A DNA stretch of 64,000 bases from Pseudomonas rustica (GCF_018336155.1 NZ_JAGYHF010000016.1:33286-97285); one strand, 5' to 3'. Positions 44,368-53,457 are shown, numbered from the stretch's first letter. Notes: generated by a model from the letters alone, not told the origin. Numbers and translations: made by a program.

Positions 44368-44867
44368 CAGATCACCCGAAACAGGTTCCGGCCGAATTCG
44401 TTCCGCCGTCGGTCTGGCGCAATCCCTGGCATTTCCTCGCGTTCGGCTTCGGTTCCGGCACGCTGCCGAAAGCGCCGGGCACGTGGGGCTCGTTAGTTGC
44501 GCTACCCTTTATCCCGTTGTGGCAGATGCTGCCCGACTGGGGTTACTGGCTGATGCTCGGGATCACCATGCTGTTCGGCTTCTGGCTGTGCGGCAAAGTG
44601 GCTGACGATCTGCGGGTACACGACCACGAAGGCATCGTCTGGGACGAAATGGTCGGGATGTGGATCACTCTGTGGCTGGTGCCGGAAGGCTGGTACTGGT
44701 TGCTCGCGGGTTTTCTGGTGTTCCGCTTCTTCGACATTCTCAAGCCGTGGCCGATTCGCTGGATCGACCGGCATGTTCACGGCGGCGTCGGCATCATGCT
44801 CGACGACGTGCTGGCCGGCGTGTTCGCCTGGCTGGCCATGCAGGGACTGGTGTGGATTTTCGCCTGA
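44364..44867 (+). CDS. pgpA: Phosphatidylglycerophosphatase A
   Basis: 167 residues, inner membrane. Family signature GFGSGTLPKAPGTWGSLVAL with DDLRVHDHEGIVWDEMVGMW and the terminal FFDILKPWPIRWIDR segment. Removes phosphate from phosphatidylglycerol phosphate. GTG start overlaps thiL stop. Confidence 0.95.
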   Translation: MTDHPKQVPAEFVPPSVWRNPWHFLAFGFGSGTLPKAPGTWGSLVALPFIPLWQMLPDWGYWLMLGITMLFGFWLCGKVADDLRVHDHEGIVWDEMVGMWITLWLVPEGWYWLLAGFLVFRFFDILKPWPIRWIDRHVHGGVGIMLDDVLAGVFAWLAMQGLVWIFA

Positions 44868-44902
44868 TCCGCGCCGTACAGGGTTAAGTGAGGACACTAG
44901 GG

Positions 44903-45640
44903 ATGGCTCGACGCTGGCTGGCGCTGCTGATGTTGACCTTGTTGAGCACTGTCGTCAGTGCTCAGGAAGCTGTGCATGCGCCGGCGGTGATTCATCTGGC
45001 CAGCGAAGACTGGGAAGACTACACCGCCGCCGACGGCCACGGACTCGCCTGGGATGTGCTGCGCAAGGTCTTTGAGCCGATCGGCGTCAAAGTCGAGATC
45101 CGCAGCGTGCCGTACACCCGCTCGATCGGTTTGGTGCAGTTGAAGGAAGTCGACGCGCTGGTCGGTTCCTATCGTGATGAAGCCGGGCAAGTGCTGTATC
45201 CGCACTGGAATTTCGATTCCGATCACATCTACGCGCTGGGTCTGGCGAGCAATCCGCCGCCGACCCTGGCGACACTCGGCAAATACCGACTGGCCTGGGT
45301 GCGCGGTTATCGCTACGAAAACTACCTGCCGAACGTCAAACGCTACAACCAGATCGAGCGCCGCACCGGCATCCTGCCGATGCTCAAACAGGGGCGGGCG
45401 GATTACTACATCGACGCGCTGACCGAGATCGAAGCGGTGATGCGCAGTGCGCCGGATCCGGCGCAGTATCGCTATTCGCACCTGGTCGAGTTGCCGCTGT
45501 ACCTCGGCTTCGCCGACACCTCGCAGGCTCGGGCCTTGATGGCGCTGTATGACCAGCGCATGGAGCAACTGGTGAAGAGCGGCGAGCTGAAGCCGATCTT
45601 CGAACACTGGAAGCAGCCCTATCCCTTCAACCCGAACTGA
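44903..45640 (+). CDS. Periplasmic solute-binding-like protein (PBP2 fold)
   Basis: 245 residues. Signal peptide MARRWLALLMLTLLSTVVSA, then a class II periplasmic binding domain (HGLAWDVLRKVFEPIGVKVE and a C-terminal IFEHWKQPYPF). There is no adjacent permease, so it is probably an orphan sensor-type or ligand-binding protein of the amino-acid family. ATG 44903 is preferred over an upstream GTG at 44888. It lies 35 nt after pgpA. Confidence 0.83.
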   Translation: MARRWLALLMLTLLSTVVSAQEAVHAPAVIHLASEDWEDYTAADGHGLAWDVLRKVFEPIGVKVEIRSVPYTRSIGLVQLKEVDALVGSYRDEAGQVLYPHWNFDSDHIYALGLASNPPPTLATLGKYRLAWVRGYRYENYLPNVKRYNQIERRTGILPMLKQGRADYYIDALTEIEAVMRSAPDPAQYRYSHLVELPLYLGFADTSQARALMALYDQRMEQLVKSGELKPIFEHWKQPYPFNPN

Positions 45641-45670
45641 ACACCGATCCGGATGCTTGTACAAAACCCC

Positions 45671-45760
45671 TGTGGGAGCGGGCTTGCTCGCGAAAGCGTT
45701 GGGCCAGCCAGCCAATCTGTCGACTGACACACCGCATTCGCGAGCAAGCCCGCTCCCACA
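45671..45760. repeat. REP pair, GTGGGAGCGGGCTTGCTCGCGAA family
   Basis: Arms tgtgggagcgggcttgctcg and complement between the binding-protein gene and ribA. The remaining part of 45641-45894 carries the ribA promoter region (TACAAT at 45845), no gene. Confidence 0.93.
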
Positions 45761-45894
45761 GGGATCTAGGCAAGTCTGTAGTTATCAAACTTTTTGATCG
45801 TTATCCCCGATAATTCAGCCTAAGCGCCGGTAGGAACCTGCTGTTACAATGCCGGCCTGCGAATTTTCAGACTCTTTAGATCAGGAGCACACCG

Positions 45895-46512
45895 GTGCCT
45901 GTCGTCTTTGTCGCCGCTTCCAAGCTGCCAACGCCTTTTGCGCAATTCACCATGCACGGTTTTCTCGATGAAGCCACCGGCCGCGAGCACGTTGTGCTGA
46001 GCCTCGGTGAATTCACCGACGGTGCCCCGGTACTCGGCCGTTTGCACTCCGAATGCCTGACCGGCGATGCCTTGTTCAGCCAGCGTTGCGACTGCGGCTC
46101 GCAACTCGAAGGCGCACTCAAAGCCATCGCTCGCGAAGGCCGAGGCGTGTTGCTGTACCTGCGCCAGGAAGGTCGCGGCATTGGTCTGTTGAACAAGATT
46201 CGTGCTTACGAGTTGCAGGACGGCGGCGCCGACACCGTTGAAGCCAACGAGCGTCTGGGCTTCGCCGCCGACCAGCGTGACTACGCCATGTGCCTGCCGA
46301 TGTTGGAGCATCTGGGCGTTAAATCCCTGCGGCTGATGACCAACAATCCGCGCAAGGTCAAAGCCTTGACCGACATGGGCATCACCGTCGCCGAGCGCGT
46401 GCCGCTGCACACCGGCCACAACCCGCACAACAAACTCTACCTGGCGACCAAGGCCAGCAAGCTCGACCACATGATGGGCAACGAGCATCAGGGCGAGGTA
46501 GACCGGGCGTGA
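45895..46512 (+). CDS. ribA: GTP cyclohydrolase II
   Basis: 205 residues, GTG start after aggagcacaccg. All zinc ligands are present: C54, C65 and C67 (HSECLTGDALFSQRCDCGSQ) together with LYLRQEGRGIGLLNKIRAYE. It makes the first committed intermediate for riboflavin. This intact copy makes up for the degenerate RibA half in RibBA. Stop overlaps the next gene by 4 nt. Confidence 0.97.
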   Translation: MPVVFVAASKLPTPFAQFTMHGFLDEATGREHVVLSLGEFTDGAPVLGRLHSECLTGDALFSQRCDCGSQLEGALKAIAREGRGVLLYLRQEGRGIGLLNKIRAYELQDGGADTVEANERLGFAADQRDYAMCLPMLEHLGVKSLRLMTNNPRKVKALTDMGITVAERVPLHTGHNPHNKLYLATKASKLDHMMGNEHQGEVDRA

Positions 46513-46928
46513 CCCGTGGTCAGGTGCGGCGCCGATTGTCCGTCGCCTGGTGGAAATACCTCGCGCTGGCACTGGTGCCGCTGTTCGTGATCAACGCATT
46601 ATTCGGCCAGAGCGACGGCATTCTGCCGGTGCTGGCGATGCCGCTGTTCATTGCCGGCGTGGCGTCGATGTTTGTCAGCCTGAAGTTTTTCGGCCGCTAC
46701 AAACACGCACTGATCGCCACGCAAAAAGCCCTCGATACCCCTGAAGAACCCGACGCGTGGATTGCCCTTGCGGCGAACCGTCGCTCGGCGTTTCTCGCGG
46801 CAGCCTTGCCAGCGTGGATCGGCGCACTGGCGGTATTCGTCGGTCTCGAAGCAGTACCGTTGATGCTGCTGGCGCTGTCCACCGCCGTGCTGTTTTATCT
46901 CTACCGCATCCCGCGTCAACTCGGCTGA
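46509..46928 (+). CDS. Small membrane protein of unknown function
   Basis: 139 residues with four hydrophobic segments (about 16-33, 38-58, 92-112, 117-133) and a basic N terminus. GTG start overlaps the ribA stop (GTGA), and its own stop overlaps the btuF start (TGATG), so it is coupled to both. I do not recognise a family. The equivalent position in P. aeruginosa is also a hypothetical gene. Possible role in vitamin transport is only a guess from position. Confidence 0.75.
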   Translation: MTRGQVRRRLSVAWWKYLALALVPLFVINALFGQSDGILPVLAMPLFIAGVASMFVSLKFFGRYKHALIATQKALDTPEEPDAWIALAANRRSAFLAAALPAWIGALAVFVGLEAVPLMLLALSTAVLFYLYRIPRQLG

Positions 46929-47728
46929 TGTACCGTCTCTGGCTGGCGGTTCTGCTGCTGGCCGTCAGCGGCCCGGTGCTGGCAAACCTGCGGGTGGTCA
47001 GCCTGGCGCCGTCGCTTTCTGAAATTGTCGTTGAGCTGGATTCGGCCGACCTGTTGGTCGGGGTGCTGGATGCTGGTGAGCGTCCTGCGGAAATTGCCAA
47101 CGTCCCGTCGGTGGGTCGTTACGGCCAGCTCGACATGGAACAGTTGCTCAGCCTCAAACCTGATTTGTTGTTGCTTTGGCCCGGCAGTGTCGGCCCGGCG
47201 CAACGGGATCAGTTGAAGCGTCTGGGCATTCCGACTTTCGTCGCCGAACCGCATTCTTTAGATCAACTCTCCACGCAGATTGAAGCCATTGCCAAGCAAT
47301 TGGGCAGGCCTGAGCGTGGGGTGAAACTGGCAGCGGATCTGCGGCAAAAACTCGCGGATCTACGCCAGCGCTATCACCGGGAAGTGCCGTTGCGGGTGTT
47401 TTATCAGGTGTGGGACAAGCCGCTGTACACCGTTGGTGGCGGGCAGATCATCAGTGATGCGCTGCAAGTGTGCGGGGCGCGGAATGTGTTCAGTGATCTG
47501 ACCTTGCCTGCGCCGCAAGTCAGCATCGAGGCGGTGTTGCAACGTGATCCCGAAGTCATTCTGGGCAGCGACCATTCCCAGCTCAACGCCTGGAAAAACT
47601 GGCCGCAGGTCGCCGCTGTAAAGCAGCAGCAATTACTGCTGGTCACCGACAAAGGCCTCGAACGCCCAAGCGGCCAGATGATCGACGCCACCGCCAAACT
47701 CTGCCAACTCATCGCGCCAGACCGCTGA
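46928..47728 (+). CDS. btuF: Periplasmic cobalamin-binding protein (BtuF-like)
   Basis: 266 residues. Signal peptide MYRLWLAVLLLAVSGPVLA, then a TroA-fold binding protein: LRVVSLAPSLSEIVVEL, SLKPDLLLLWPGSVGPAQ and VWDKPLYTVGGGQIISDALQ with CGARNVF are BtuF hallmarks. It should deliver vitamin B12 to a BtuCD transporter encoded elsewhere. Convergent with btuB, and the REP pair at 47745 lies between. ATG overlaps the upstream stop. Confidence 0.9.
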   Translation: MYRLWLAVLLLAVSGPVLANLRVVSLAPSLSEIVVELDSADLLVGVLDAGERPAEIANVPSVGRYGQLDMEQLLSLKPDLLLLWPGSVGPAQRDQLKRLGIPTFVAEPHSLDQLSTQIEAIAKQLGRPERGVKLAADLRQKLADLRQRYHREVPLRVFYQVWDKPLYTVGGGQIISDALQVCGARNVFSDLTLPAPQVSIEAVLQRDPEVILGSDHSQLNAWKNWPQVAAVKQQQLLLVTDKGLERPSGQMIDATAKLCQLIAPDR

Positions 47729-47744
47729 AACCGAGGTGACTTCT

Positions 47745-47809
47745 TTCGCGAGCAAGCCCGCTCCCACAGGGGATTGCATTCCAAATGTGGGAGCGGGCTT
47801 GCTCGCGAA
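47745..47809. repeat. REP pair, GTGGGAGCGGGCTTGCTCGCGAA family
   Basis: Arms ttcgcgagcaagcccgctcc and complement, tight spacer, between the convergent btuF and btuB; no T-rich terminator is present in this gap, so the hairpin may end both messages. Confidence 0.93.
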
Positions 47810-47839
47810 GGGGTCAGTCAAATCACTGCAGATTTCAGA

Positions 47840-49723
47840 TCAGAGTTGAGGTGTCCAGGTGACACCAAACATCCACATCCGACCTTCCTCGCGATAACCA
47901 TACTGACCGCCGTCATAGCTGTAATTCGCGCGGCTGTAACCCTTGTCGAAAACGTTATCGACCTTCAGATCCAGCTTGATCTCGCGGTTCAGCGCCCAAC
48001 TGCTGCGCAAGCCGAACAATGCGTAGCCACCCAGCGATTGATTGTTGTCGCGATCGTCATAACTGCTGCTTACCGCCTGCCAGCTCGCACCGACACTGAT
48101 CCGATCAAACTGCCGATCCAGATCCCAGCTCAACGTCCGCCGCGCACGACGCGCCAGGGTATGCCCGGAATCGCGATCGCGCGGATCAATGATCGACACG
48201 CCCAGGTTGCTCTGCCAGTCGAACAATTCCTGTTTCAGCGCCGCTTCAAAACCGTTGATTCGCGCCGAAGCGACGTTCTCTGGACGTGAGTTGCTGCCGA
48301 AGATAATCGCGTCTTGCAGATCTGTGCGGTAAATCGACGCTTCCAGACGGCTGCTGTCGCTCAACTGGCTGCGCCATTGCAGCTCATAGCTCTTCGACGT
48401 TTCTGGTTTCAGATCAGGATTGCTGAAGTCCGGGTAGTACAGGTCGTTGAACGTCGGTGCGCGGAAGCCTTCGCTATAACTCAGCAACAGATCGTTATCC
48501 GGATTCAGCGGCAGGGTGAACGTGCCGCTCCAGGTATTCTGGCTGCCGAATTGCTGATTGTCATCGTGGCGCAGACCGAGTTCGGTGGAAAAGCTGTCGG
48601 CCTGATAACGATGCTGGATAAACGCCGCGCGGTTCCAGCGGCTGTCCTCGTCGAACGCGGTGCTGCTGTTGACGCGATCTTCGTACCAGTCGCCGCCGAG
48701 GATCAGGCTGTTACGCGCATTCAAGGTCAGGTCGTTCTGCCAGTTCAGCGAATCGCGATAGGTGTTGAACACCGTGCGCTCGTCGCTGAGTTTATCCAGG
48801 GTCTTCTCGCGGTTCTCGGTATGGCCAAACTCGACGCGGGTTTTCCAGAGGTCGTTGAACCGTGCGTCGAAGTAGCTGCTGATACTGCTGACGTTGAAAT
48901 CGCTGTAAGGCTGCTGCTGCACCGACTCGAAGGTGTTCATGTCGAAGCGGCCGAACGGGTTGTCGAACTCGCTCTTGCCACGGTTATCCAGCAGATTGGC
49001 GCCGATTTCGATGTCATCGGTCAGCGCATGGCTAAGGCTCAAACTAACGGACTTATTGCGGTAGGTATCGTGATCGCCATCGCTTGGATACGACTCGTGC
49101 GTGCGATCAATCCCGGCCGTTTCATCAAGGCTGGCGCCGAGATTGAAGCGGGTTTTGTCATCGCCGCCGGACAAGCCGAGGCTGCGTTCCCACGTCTGGT
49201 TGCTGCCGAAACCAACGTGCATGCGTGGCTGCAAACCCTGCTCAGTACCGCGTCGGGTGAAAATCTGAATCACCCCGCCAATCGCATCACTGCCGTAAAT
49301 CACCGAACGCGAGCCGCGCAGCACTTCCACACGCTCGATCTGCTCGATGTTCAGATGCTGCAGATTGCTGTCGCCCGAAGTCGAGTTGCCGATGCGCTGA
49401 CCATCGACCAACACCAGACTCTGCGCCGATTGCGTGCCGCGAATATAGATTCCCGGCAGACTGCCGCGCCCGCCAGTCTGCGCCACTTGCACACCCGGCA
49501 CGCGACGCAGCAAGTCCGGCACGTCGCTCGGTTGCAGGCGGTCGATGTCTTCACGGGTGAACACGGTGTTGGCGGCGCTGCTGTCGTTGCGGGCTTCGAC
49601 CTGGCGGTTGGCGGAGATCAACGTGTCCGGCAGCTTCAACGCCTGATCACGCTCGAAGTTATCGGCGAGGACATTGGCAGACGGCAGCAGGAAGAAGGGC
49701 AGGGCGAGGCGCGAGAGTTTCAT
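47840..49723 (-). CDS. btuB: TonB-dependent vitamin B12 receptor
   Basis: 627 residues. Signal peptide MKLSRLALPFFLLPSANVLA, a TonB-box-like LPDTLISANR, plug domain (NTVFTREDIDRLQPSDVPDL, LRGSRSVIYGSDAIGGVI) and 22-strand barrel ending MWMFGVTWTPQL (terminal aromatic strand). It imports cobalamin across the outer membrane. The function is supported by the convergent btuF. I see no cobalamin riboswitch in the short 160-nt upstream gap, which is mostly REP sequence. Confidence 0.92.
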   Translation of the reverse strand: MKLSRLALPFFLLPSANVLADNFERDQALKLPDTLISANRQVEARNDSSAANTVFTREDIDRLQPSDVPDLLRRVPGVQVAQTGGRGSLPGIYIRGTQSAQSLVLVDGQRIGNSTSGDSNLQHLNIEQIERVEVLRGSRSVIYGSDAIGGVIQIFTRRGTEQGLQPRMHVGFGSNQTWERSLGLSGGDDKTRFNLGASLDETAGIDRTHESYPSDGDHDTYRNKSVSLSLSHALTDDIEIGANLLDNRGKSEFDNPFGRFDMNTFESVQQQPYSDFNVSSISSYFDARFNDLWKTRVEFGHTENREKTLDKLSDERTVFNTYRDSLNWQNDLTLNARNSLILGGDWYEDRVNSSTAFDEDSRWNRAAFIQHRYQADSFSTELGLRHDDNQQFGSQNTWSGTFTLPLNPDNDLLLSYSEGFRAPTFNDLYYPDFSNPDLKPETSKSYELQWRSQLSDSSRLEASIYRTDLQDAIIFGSNSRPENVASARINGFEAALKQELFDWQSNLGVSIIDPRDRDSGHTLARRARRTLSWDLDRQFDRISVGASWQAVSSSYDDRDNNQSLGGYALFGLRSSWALNREIKLDLKVDNVFDKGYSRANYSYDGGQYGYREEGRMWMFGVTWTPQL

Positions 49724-49777
49724 GGCAATCCATCGGGAATTTCAGGTGTACACAAATATTTGGTTTCCACAAAACAC

Positions 49778-49867
49778 TGTGGGAGCGGGCTTGCCCGCGA
49801 AGGCGTCAGCACATTCAACATTGATGTTGGATGTGCCGACCTCTTCGCGGGCAAGCCCGCTCCCACA
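49778..49867. repeat. REP pair, GTGGGAGCGGGCTTGCCCGCGAA variant
   Basis: Arms tgtgggagcgggcttgcccg and complement separating btuB from dxs (both minus strand). Third copy of the family within about 4 kb. Confidence 0.92.
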
Positions 49868-49887
49868 GGGATTGTGTGTTGAGCGAC

Positions 49888-51786
49888 TTAGCGGTTGAGC
49901 AATTCCAGACGCTGACGAATCGACGTTTCGATCCCGGCCTCATCCAGCCCACACTCCGCCAGCATTTGCGCAGGCTTGGCGTGTTCGACGTAGATATCCG
50001 GCAAGCCCAGATGCAGCATCGACTTGAGGATGTTCTCCCGCGCCAGGAACTCGCTGACCGCGCCACCGGCGCCGCCCATGATCGCGTTCTCTTCGATGGT
50101 CACCAGTAACTCGTGGCTGCCGGCAATCTCGCGCACCAGTTCTTCATCCAGCGGTTTGACGAAACGCATGTCGACCACGGTGGCATCCAGCTTCTCGGCG
50201 ACTTTCAGCGCTTCGGTCAGTTGTACGCCGAACACCAATAGGGCGACTTTGTTGCCCTGACGGCGGACGATGCCCTTGCCGATTTCCACCGGTTCGAGAT
50301 CTTTTTCGATGGTTGCATTTGGGCCATTGCCGCGCGGGTAGCGCACCGCCGCCGGGCCGTTGTAGAGGTGACCGGTGGTGAGCATTTTGCGCAGTTCGTT
50401 TTCATCGCTCGGGGTCATGATGACCATGCCCGGGATGCAGCGCAGGTACGACAGGTCGAAGCTGCCAGCGTGGGTCGGGCCGTCTTCGCCGACCAGACCG
50501 GCACGGTCAATGGCGAACAGCACGTCGAGGTTTTGCACCGCAACGTCATGCACCAGTTGATCGTAACCACGCTGCAGGAACGTCGAGTAAATCGCCACCA
50601 CCGGTTTCGCGCCTTCGCAGGCCATGCCGGCGGCGAACGTCACCGCGTGTTGCTCGGCAATTGCCACGTCGAAGTAGCGCAGCGGGAAGCGTTCGCTGAA
50701 CGCCACCAGATCCGAACCTTCCTTCATCGCCGGGGTGATCCCGACCAAGCGTGGATCCGCCGCCGCCATGTCGCACAGCCACTCGCCGAACACTGCCGAA
50801 TACTTTGGCCCGCCAGCTTTCTTCGGCGCAGCGGCCGGGGCGTCCAGTGGTTCCAGTTTGGTGATGGCGTGGTAACCGATCGGGTCGACTTCCGCCGGGG
50901 CGAAGCCTTTGCCTTTCTTGGTGACGATGTGCAGAAACTGCGGGCCTTTCAGATCACGCATGTTGCGCAGCGTGGCGATCAGCGTTGGCAGGTCGTGGCC
51001 GTCAATCGGGCCGATGTAGTTCCAGCCCAGCTCTTCGAACAGGGTGCCGGGAACCAGCATGCCTTTGGCGTATTCTTCGGTACGACGGGCGATTTCCCAG
51101 GCGCCGGGCAGGCGCGACAGGACTTTCTTGCTGCCTTCACGCATGCTCGCGTAAGTGCGGCTGGACAGGATCTTCGCCAGATAATTGGACAGACCGCCAA
51201 CGTTGCGCGAGATCGACATGTCGTTGTCGTTGAGGATCACCAGCATGTTGGCGTTCACTTCCGGCGCGTGGTTCAGCGCCTCGAAAGCCATGCCAGCAGT
51301 CAACGCGCCGTCGCCGATCACCGCGATCGCTTTGCGATCACTGTTTTGCAGGCGGGCGGCAATCGCCATGCCCAGCGCTGCGCTGATCGAGGTGCTGGAG
51401 TGGCCGACGCCAAAGGTGTCGTACTCGCTCTCGGCGCGGCGCGGGAACGCCGCGATGCCGTCCTTCTGACGCAGCGTGCCCATGCGCTCGCGACGACCGG
51501 TGAGGATCTTGTGCGGATAAGCCTGATGACCGACGTCCCATAGCAACCGGTCGTCCGGCGTGTCGAAGACGTAATGCAGCGCGATGGTCAGCTCGATCAC
51601 GCCCAGGCCTGCGCCGAAATGCCCACCGGTCTGACCGACCGTGTAGAGCAATTCCAGGCGCAACTCATCGGCCAGGGTTTCCAGCTCGGCTTCGCCTAAC
51701 CGGCGCAGGCCGTCCGGCGTATTCGCGCGGTCGAGCAGGGGCGTGGTCGGGCGCTTGCGGGGAATCTCATGAAACGTCGTGGGCAT
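49888..51786 (-). CDS. dxs: 1-Deoxy-D-xylulose-5-phosphate synthase
   Basis: 632 residues, standard length. Thiamine-diphosphate enzyme making DXP from pyruvate and glyceraldehyde-3-phosphate, the entry to the MEP isoprenoid pathway. Motifs QTGGHFGAGLGVIELTIAL, the ThDP-binding AVIGDGALTAGMAFEALNHA with ILNDNDMSIS, and the transketolase pyrimidine-domain AIAEQHAVTFAAGMACEGAK and GEDGPTHAGSFDLSYLRCIP. Located 91 nt after ispA. Confidence 0.97.
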   Translation of the reverse strand: MPTTFHEIPRKRPTTPLLDRANTPDGLRRLGEAELETLADELRLELLYTVGQTGGHFGAGLGVIELTIALHYVFDTPDDRLLWDVGHQAYPHKILTGRRERMGTLRQKDGIAAFPRRAESEYDTFGVGHSSTSISAALGMAIAARLQNSDRKAIAVIGDGALTAGMAFEALNHAPEVNANMLVILNDNDMSISRNVGGLSNYLAKILSSRTYASMREGSKKVLSRLPGAWEIARRTEEYAKGMLVPGTLFEELGWNYIGPIDGHDLPTLIATLRNMRDLKGPQFLHIVTKKGKGFAPAEVDPIGYHAITKLEPLDAPAAAPKKAGGPKYSAVFGEWLCDMAAADPRLVGITPAMKEGSDLVAFSERFPLRYFDVAIAEQHAVTFAAGMACEGAKPVVAIYSTFLQRGYDQLVHDVAVQNLDVLFAIDRAGLVGEDGPTHAGSFDLSYLRCIPGMVIMTPSDENELRKMLTTGHLYNGPAAVRYPRGNGPNATIEKDLEPVEIGKGIVRRQGNKVALLVFGVQLTEALKVAEKLDATVVDMRFVKPLDEELVREIAGSHELLVTIEENAIMGGAGGAVSEFLARENILKSMLHLGLPDIYVEHAKPAQMLAECGLDEAGIETSIRQRLELLNR

Positions 51787-51877
51787 CAGGCGAATCGTTA
51801 TAGGTATAAAAGATGCGGCAGTTTACCTGATGCATCGCCCCCTGCCCACGCGTTGGTATTTTTTGGCTGCTCGGCGC

Positions 51878-52765
51878 TTAGTTGCGCCGCTCAACGATAT
51901 ACCGGGCCAGCTCACGCAAAGGCTCAGCCGCCGCGTCAAACGGTCGCAGCGCATGCAGAGCCTGATCGCGCAGTTCCAGGGCGTAGGCCTTGGCGGCGTC
52001 GAGGCCGAGCAATGCCGGGTAGGTTGGTTTGTCACGAGCGATGTCAGCGCCCTGGCGTTTGCCGAGGGTTTCGGTATCGCTTTCGACGTCGAGAATGTCG
52101 TCCTGCACCTGAAACGCCAGGCCGATGGCCTGTGCATAAGCCTGCAGGGCACGCAGTTCGTCTTTCTCGGCACGGCCGCTGGCCAGAGCGCCGAGTTTGA
52201 CGCTGACTTCGATCAGCGCGCCGGTCTTGTGCCGGTGCATCTGCTCGAGGGCTTTTTGATCGAGCTTGAGGCCGACCGAGCCGAGGTCGATGGCCTGGCC
52301 GCCAACCATGCCCGCCGGGCCGGCAGCCTGCGCCAGCGCGGTGACCATTTGCAGACGGATATCGCTGCTGCAATCGCTCAGGCGCGGATCGAGCAGGGCG
52401 CTGAAGGCCAGACTCTGCAAGCCATCACCGGCAAGAATCGCGCAAGCTTCATCGAATTTTTTGTGGGTGGTCGGCTGGCCGCGACGCAGATCGTCATCGT
52501 CCATCGCCGGCAAATCGTCGTGAACCAGCGAATAAGCGTGGATCAACTCAACCGCGCAAGCCGCGCCGTTGGCTTGCTCAGCCTTGCCGCCCAACGCTTC
52601 GCAGGCAGCGTAAGCCAGCAGCGGACGTACGCGTTTGCCGCCGTTCATCACGCTGTAGCGCATGGCTTCATAGAGGCGTGCGAGCTCTGGCAGCGGCGCA
52701 TTGAACAGGGTCTCCAGAGCCGCATTGACGCGGTTCTGACTGGTCGCCGTGTACGCTGCAATCAT
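51878..52765 (-). CDS. ispA: Geranyl/farnesyl diphosphate synthase
   Basis: 295 residues. First aspartate motif DDLPAMDDDDLRRG and second motif QDDILDVESDTETLG of trans-prenyltransferases. Makes FPP from DMAPP/IPP for ubiquinone and undecaprenyl carriers. Starts inside the xseB stop (4-nt overlap), as in many proteobacteria. Confidence 0.97.
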   Translation of the reverse strand: MIAAYTATSQNRVNAALETLFNAPLPELARLYEAMRYSVMNGGKRVRPLLAYAACEALGGKAEQANGAACAVELIHAYSLVHDDLPAMDDDDLRRGQPTTHKKFDEACAILAGDGLQSLAFSALLDPRLSDCSSDIRLQMVTALAQAAGPAGMVGGQAIDLGSVGLKLDQKALEQMHRHKTGALIEVSVKLGALASGRAEKDELRALQAYAQAIGLAFQVQDDILDVESDTETLGKRQGADIARDKPTYPALLGLDAAKAYALELRDQALHALRPFDAAAEPLRELARYIVERRN

Positions 52766-53004
52766 TCTGGCTGTTCCGCGTCGAAGGGTTCCTCGGCGAG
52801 TTCGCCATCACGCTCCAGCAGCACTTGCACCTTCTGCTCGGCTTGCGCCAGCGCTGCCTGGCAATCACGGGTCAGACCGATGCCCTGCTCGAAAGCGGTC
52901 AGCGAGTCTTCCAGCGACAATTCACCGTTCTCCAGACGCTCGACCAATGTTTGCAGGTCGGCGAGGGACTGTTCGAAATCCAGTGAAGCTTTTTTGCGGG
53001 CCAT
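52762..53004 (-). CDS. xseB: Exodeoxyribonuclease VII small subunit
   Basis: 80 residues, two-helix protein: FEQSLADLQTLVERLENGEL and SLEDSLTAFEQGIGLTRDCQ are the family hallmark, with an acidic C-terminal tail. Partner of XseA (elsewhere). First gene of the xseB-ispA-dxs operon. Confidence 0.95.
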   Translation of the reverse strand: MARKKASLDFEQSLADLQTLVERLENGELSLEDSLTAFEQGIGLTRDCQAALAQAEQKVQVLLERDGELAEEPFDAEQPE

Positions 53005-53089
53005 GGCGGCGATTTCCGGTTGACGTTAAACCGGCGCGACACTAGCAGATAGGGGGGTTGTGGGCAAATGAGCAAGGGTGATGCGCACC

Positions 53090-53200
53090 AGAACAAATGA
53101 TCCTTTGTGCAGGATAAAGATCCCCTCTGAATGAAAAGATCCCTTGTGCAGAACAAAGATCTGATCTTAATACAAAGATCCCTTGTGAGAACAAAGATCC
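53090..53200. repeat. Periodic GATC-centred direct repeat, ~19.5 bp period
   Basis: Six AAAGATCCC-like units with GATC at 53099, 53119, 53138, 53158, 53177 and 53196 (steps 20, 19, 20, 19, 19). Several units read acaaagatcccttgtg, so parts are also near-palindromic (caaag/ctttg-like). Lies 86 nt upstream of xseB; abuts a REPIN. Confidence 0.75.
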
Positions 53201-53202
53201 AA

Positions 53203-53335
53203 TGTGGCGAGGGGATTTATCCCCGTTCGGCTGCGCAGCAGTCGTAATCAATGCTGACTCGGTAGACCTGAAAATAGGTGCTCGTAGCTTTTGGGGCTGC
53301 TGCGCAGCCCAGCGGGGATAAATCCCCTCGCCACA
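53203..53335. repeat. REPIN, GTGGCGAGGGGATTTATCCCC family
   Basis: Arms tgtggcgaggggatttatcc and complement, with inner ggctgcgcagcag arms and a spacer of about 60 nt. Second paired copy of the family in the window. Confidence 0.93.
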
Positions 53336-53364
53336 GGGCAGCGGTGATTTTGGAATGCAGAGGC

Positions 53365-53410
53365 TTATTCGGCTCATTTTGTGAGCCGAATAACTTTCCT
53401 AATCGGCTCA
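53365..53410. promoter_or_regulatory. Perfect 12-bp inverted repeat plus third half-site
   Basis: TTATTCGGCTCA-TTTTG-TGAGCCGAATAA (53365-53393), with a further nearly identical half-copy AATCGGCTCA at 53401-53410. Lies 65 nt upstream of the predicted mag -35 box. Could be an operator for an HTH regulator or a hairpin ending upstream transcripts; there is no T tract, so I favour an operator. Confidence 0.5.
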
Positions 53411-53457
53411 CAACCTTCTTAAGGCCAGTTTCCTACAGCCATCGCACCTGTATCCGA

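Noticed and set aside
49724..49887. Cobalamin riboswitch upstream of btuB
   Set aside because: About 90 of the 164 nt are a REP pair, and no B12-box-like sequence was seen.
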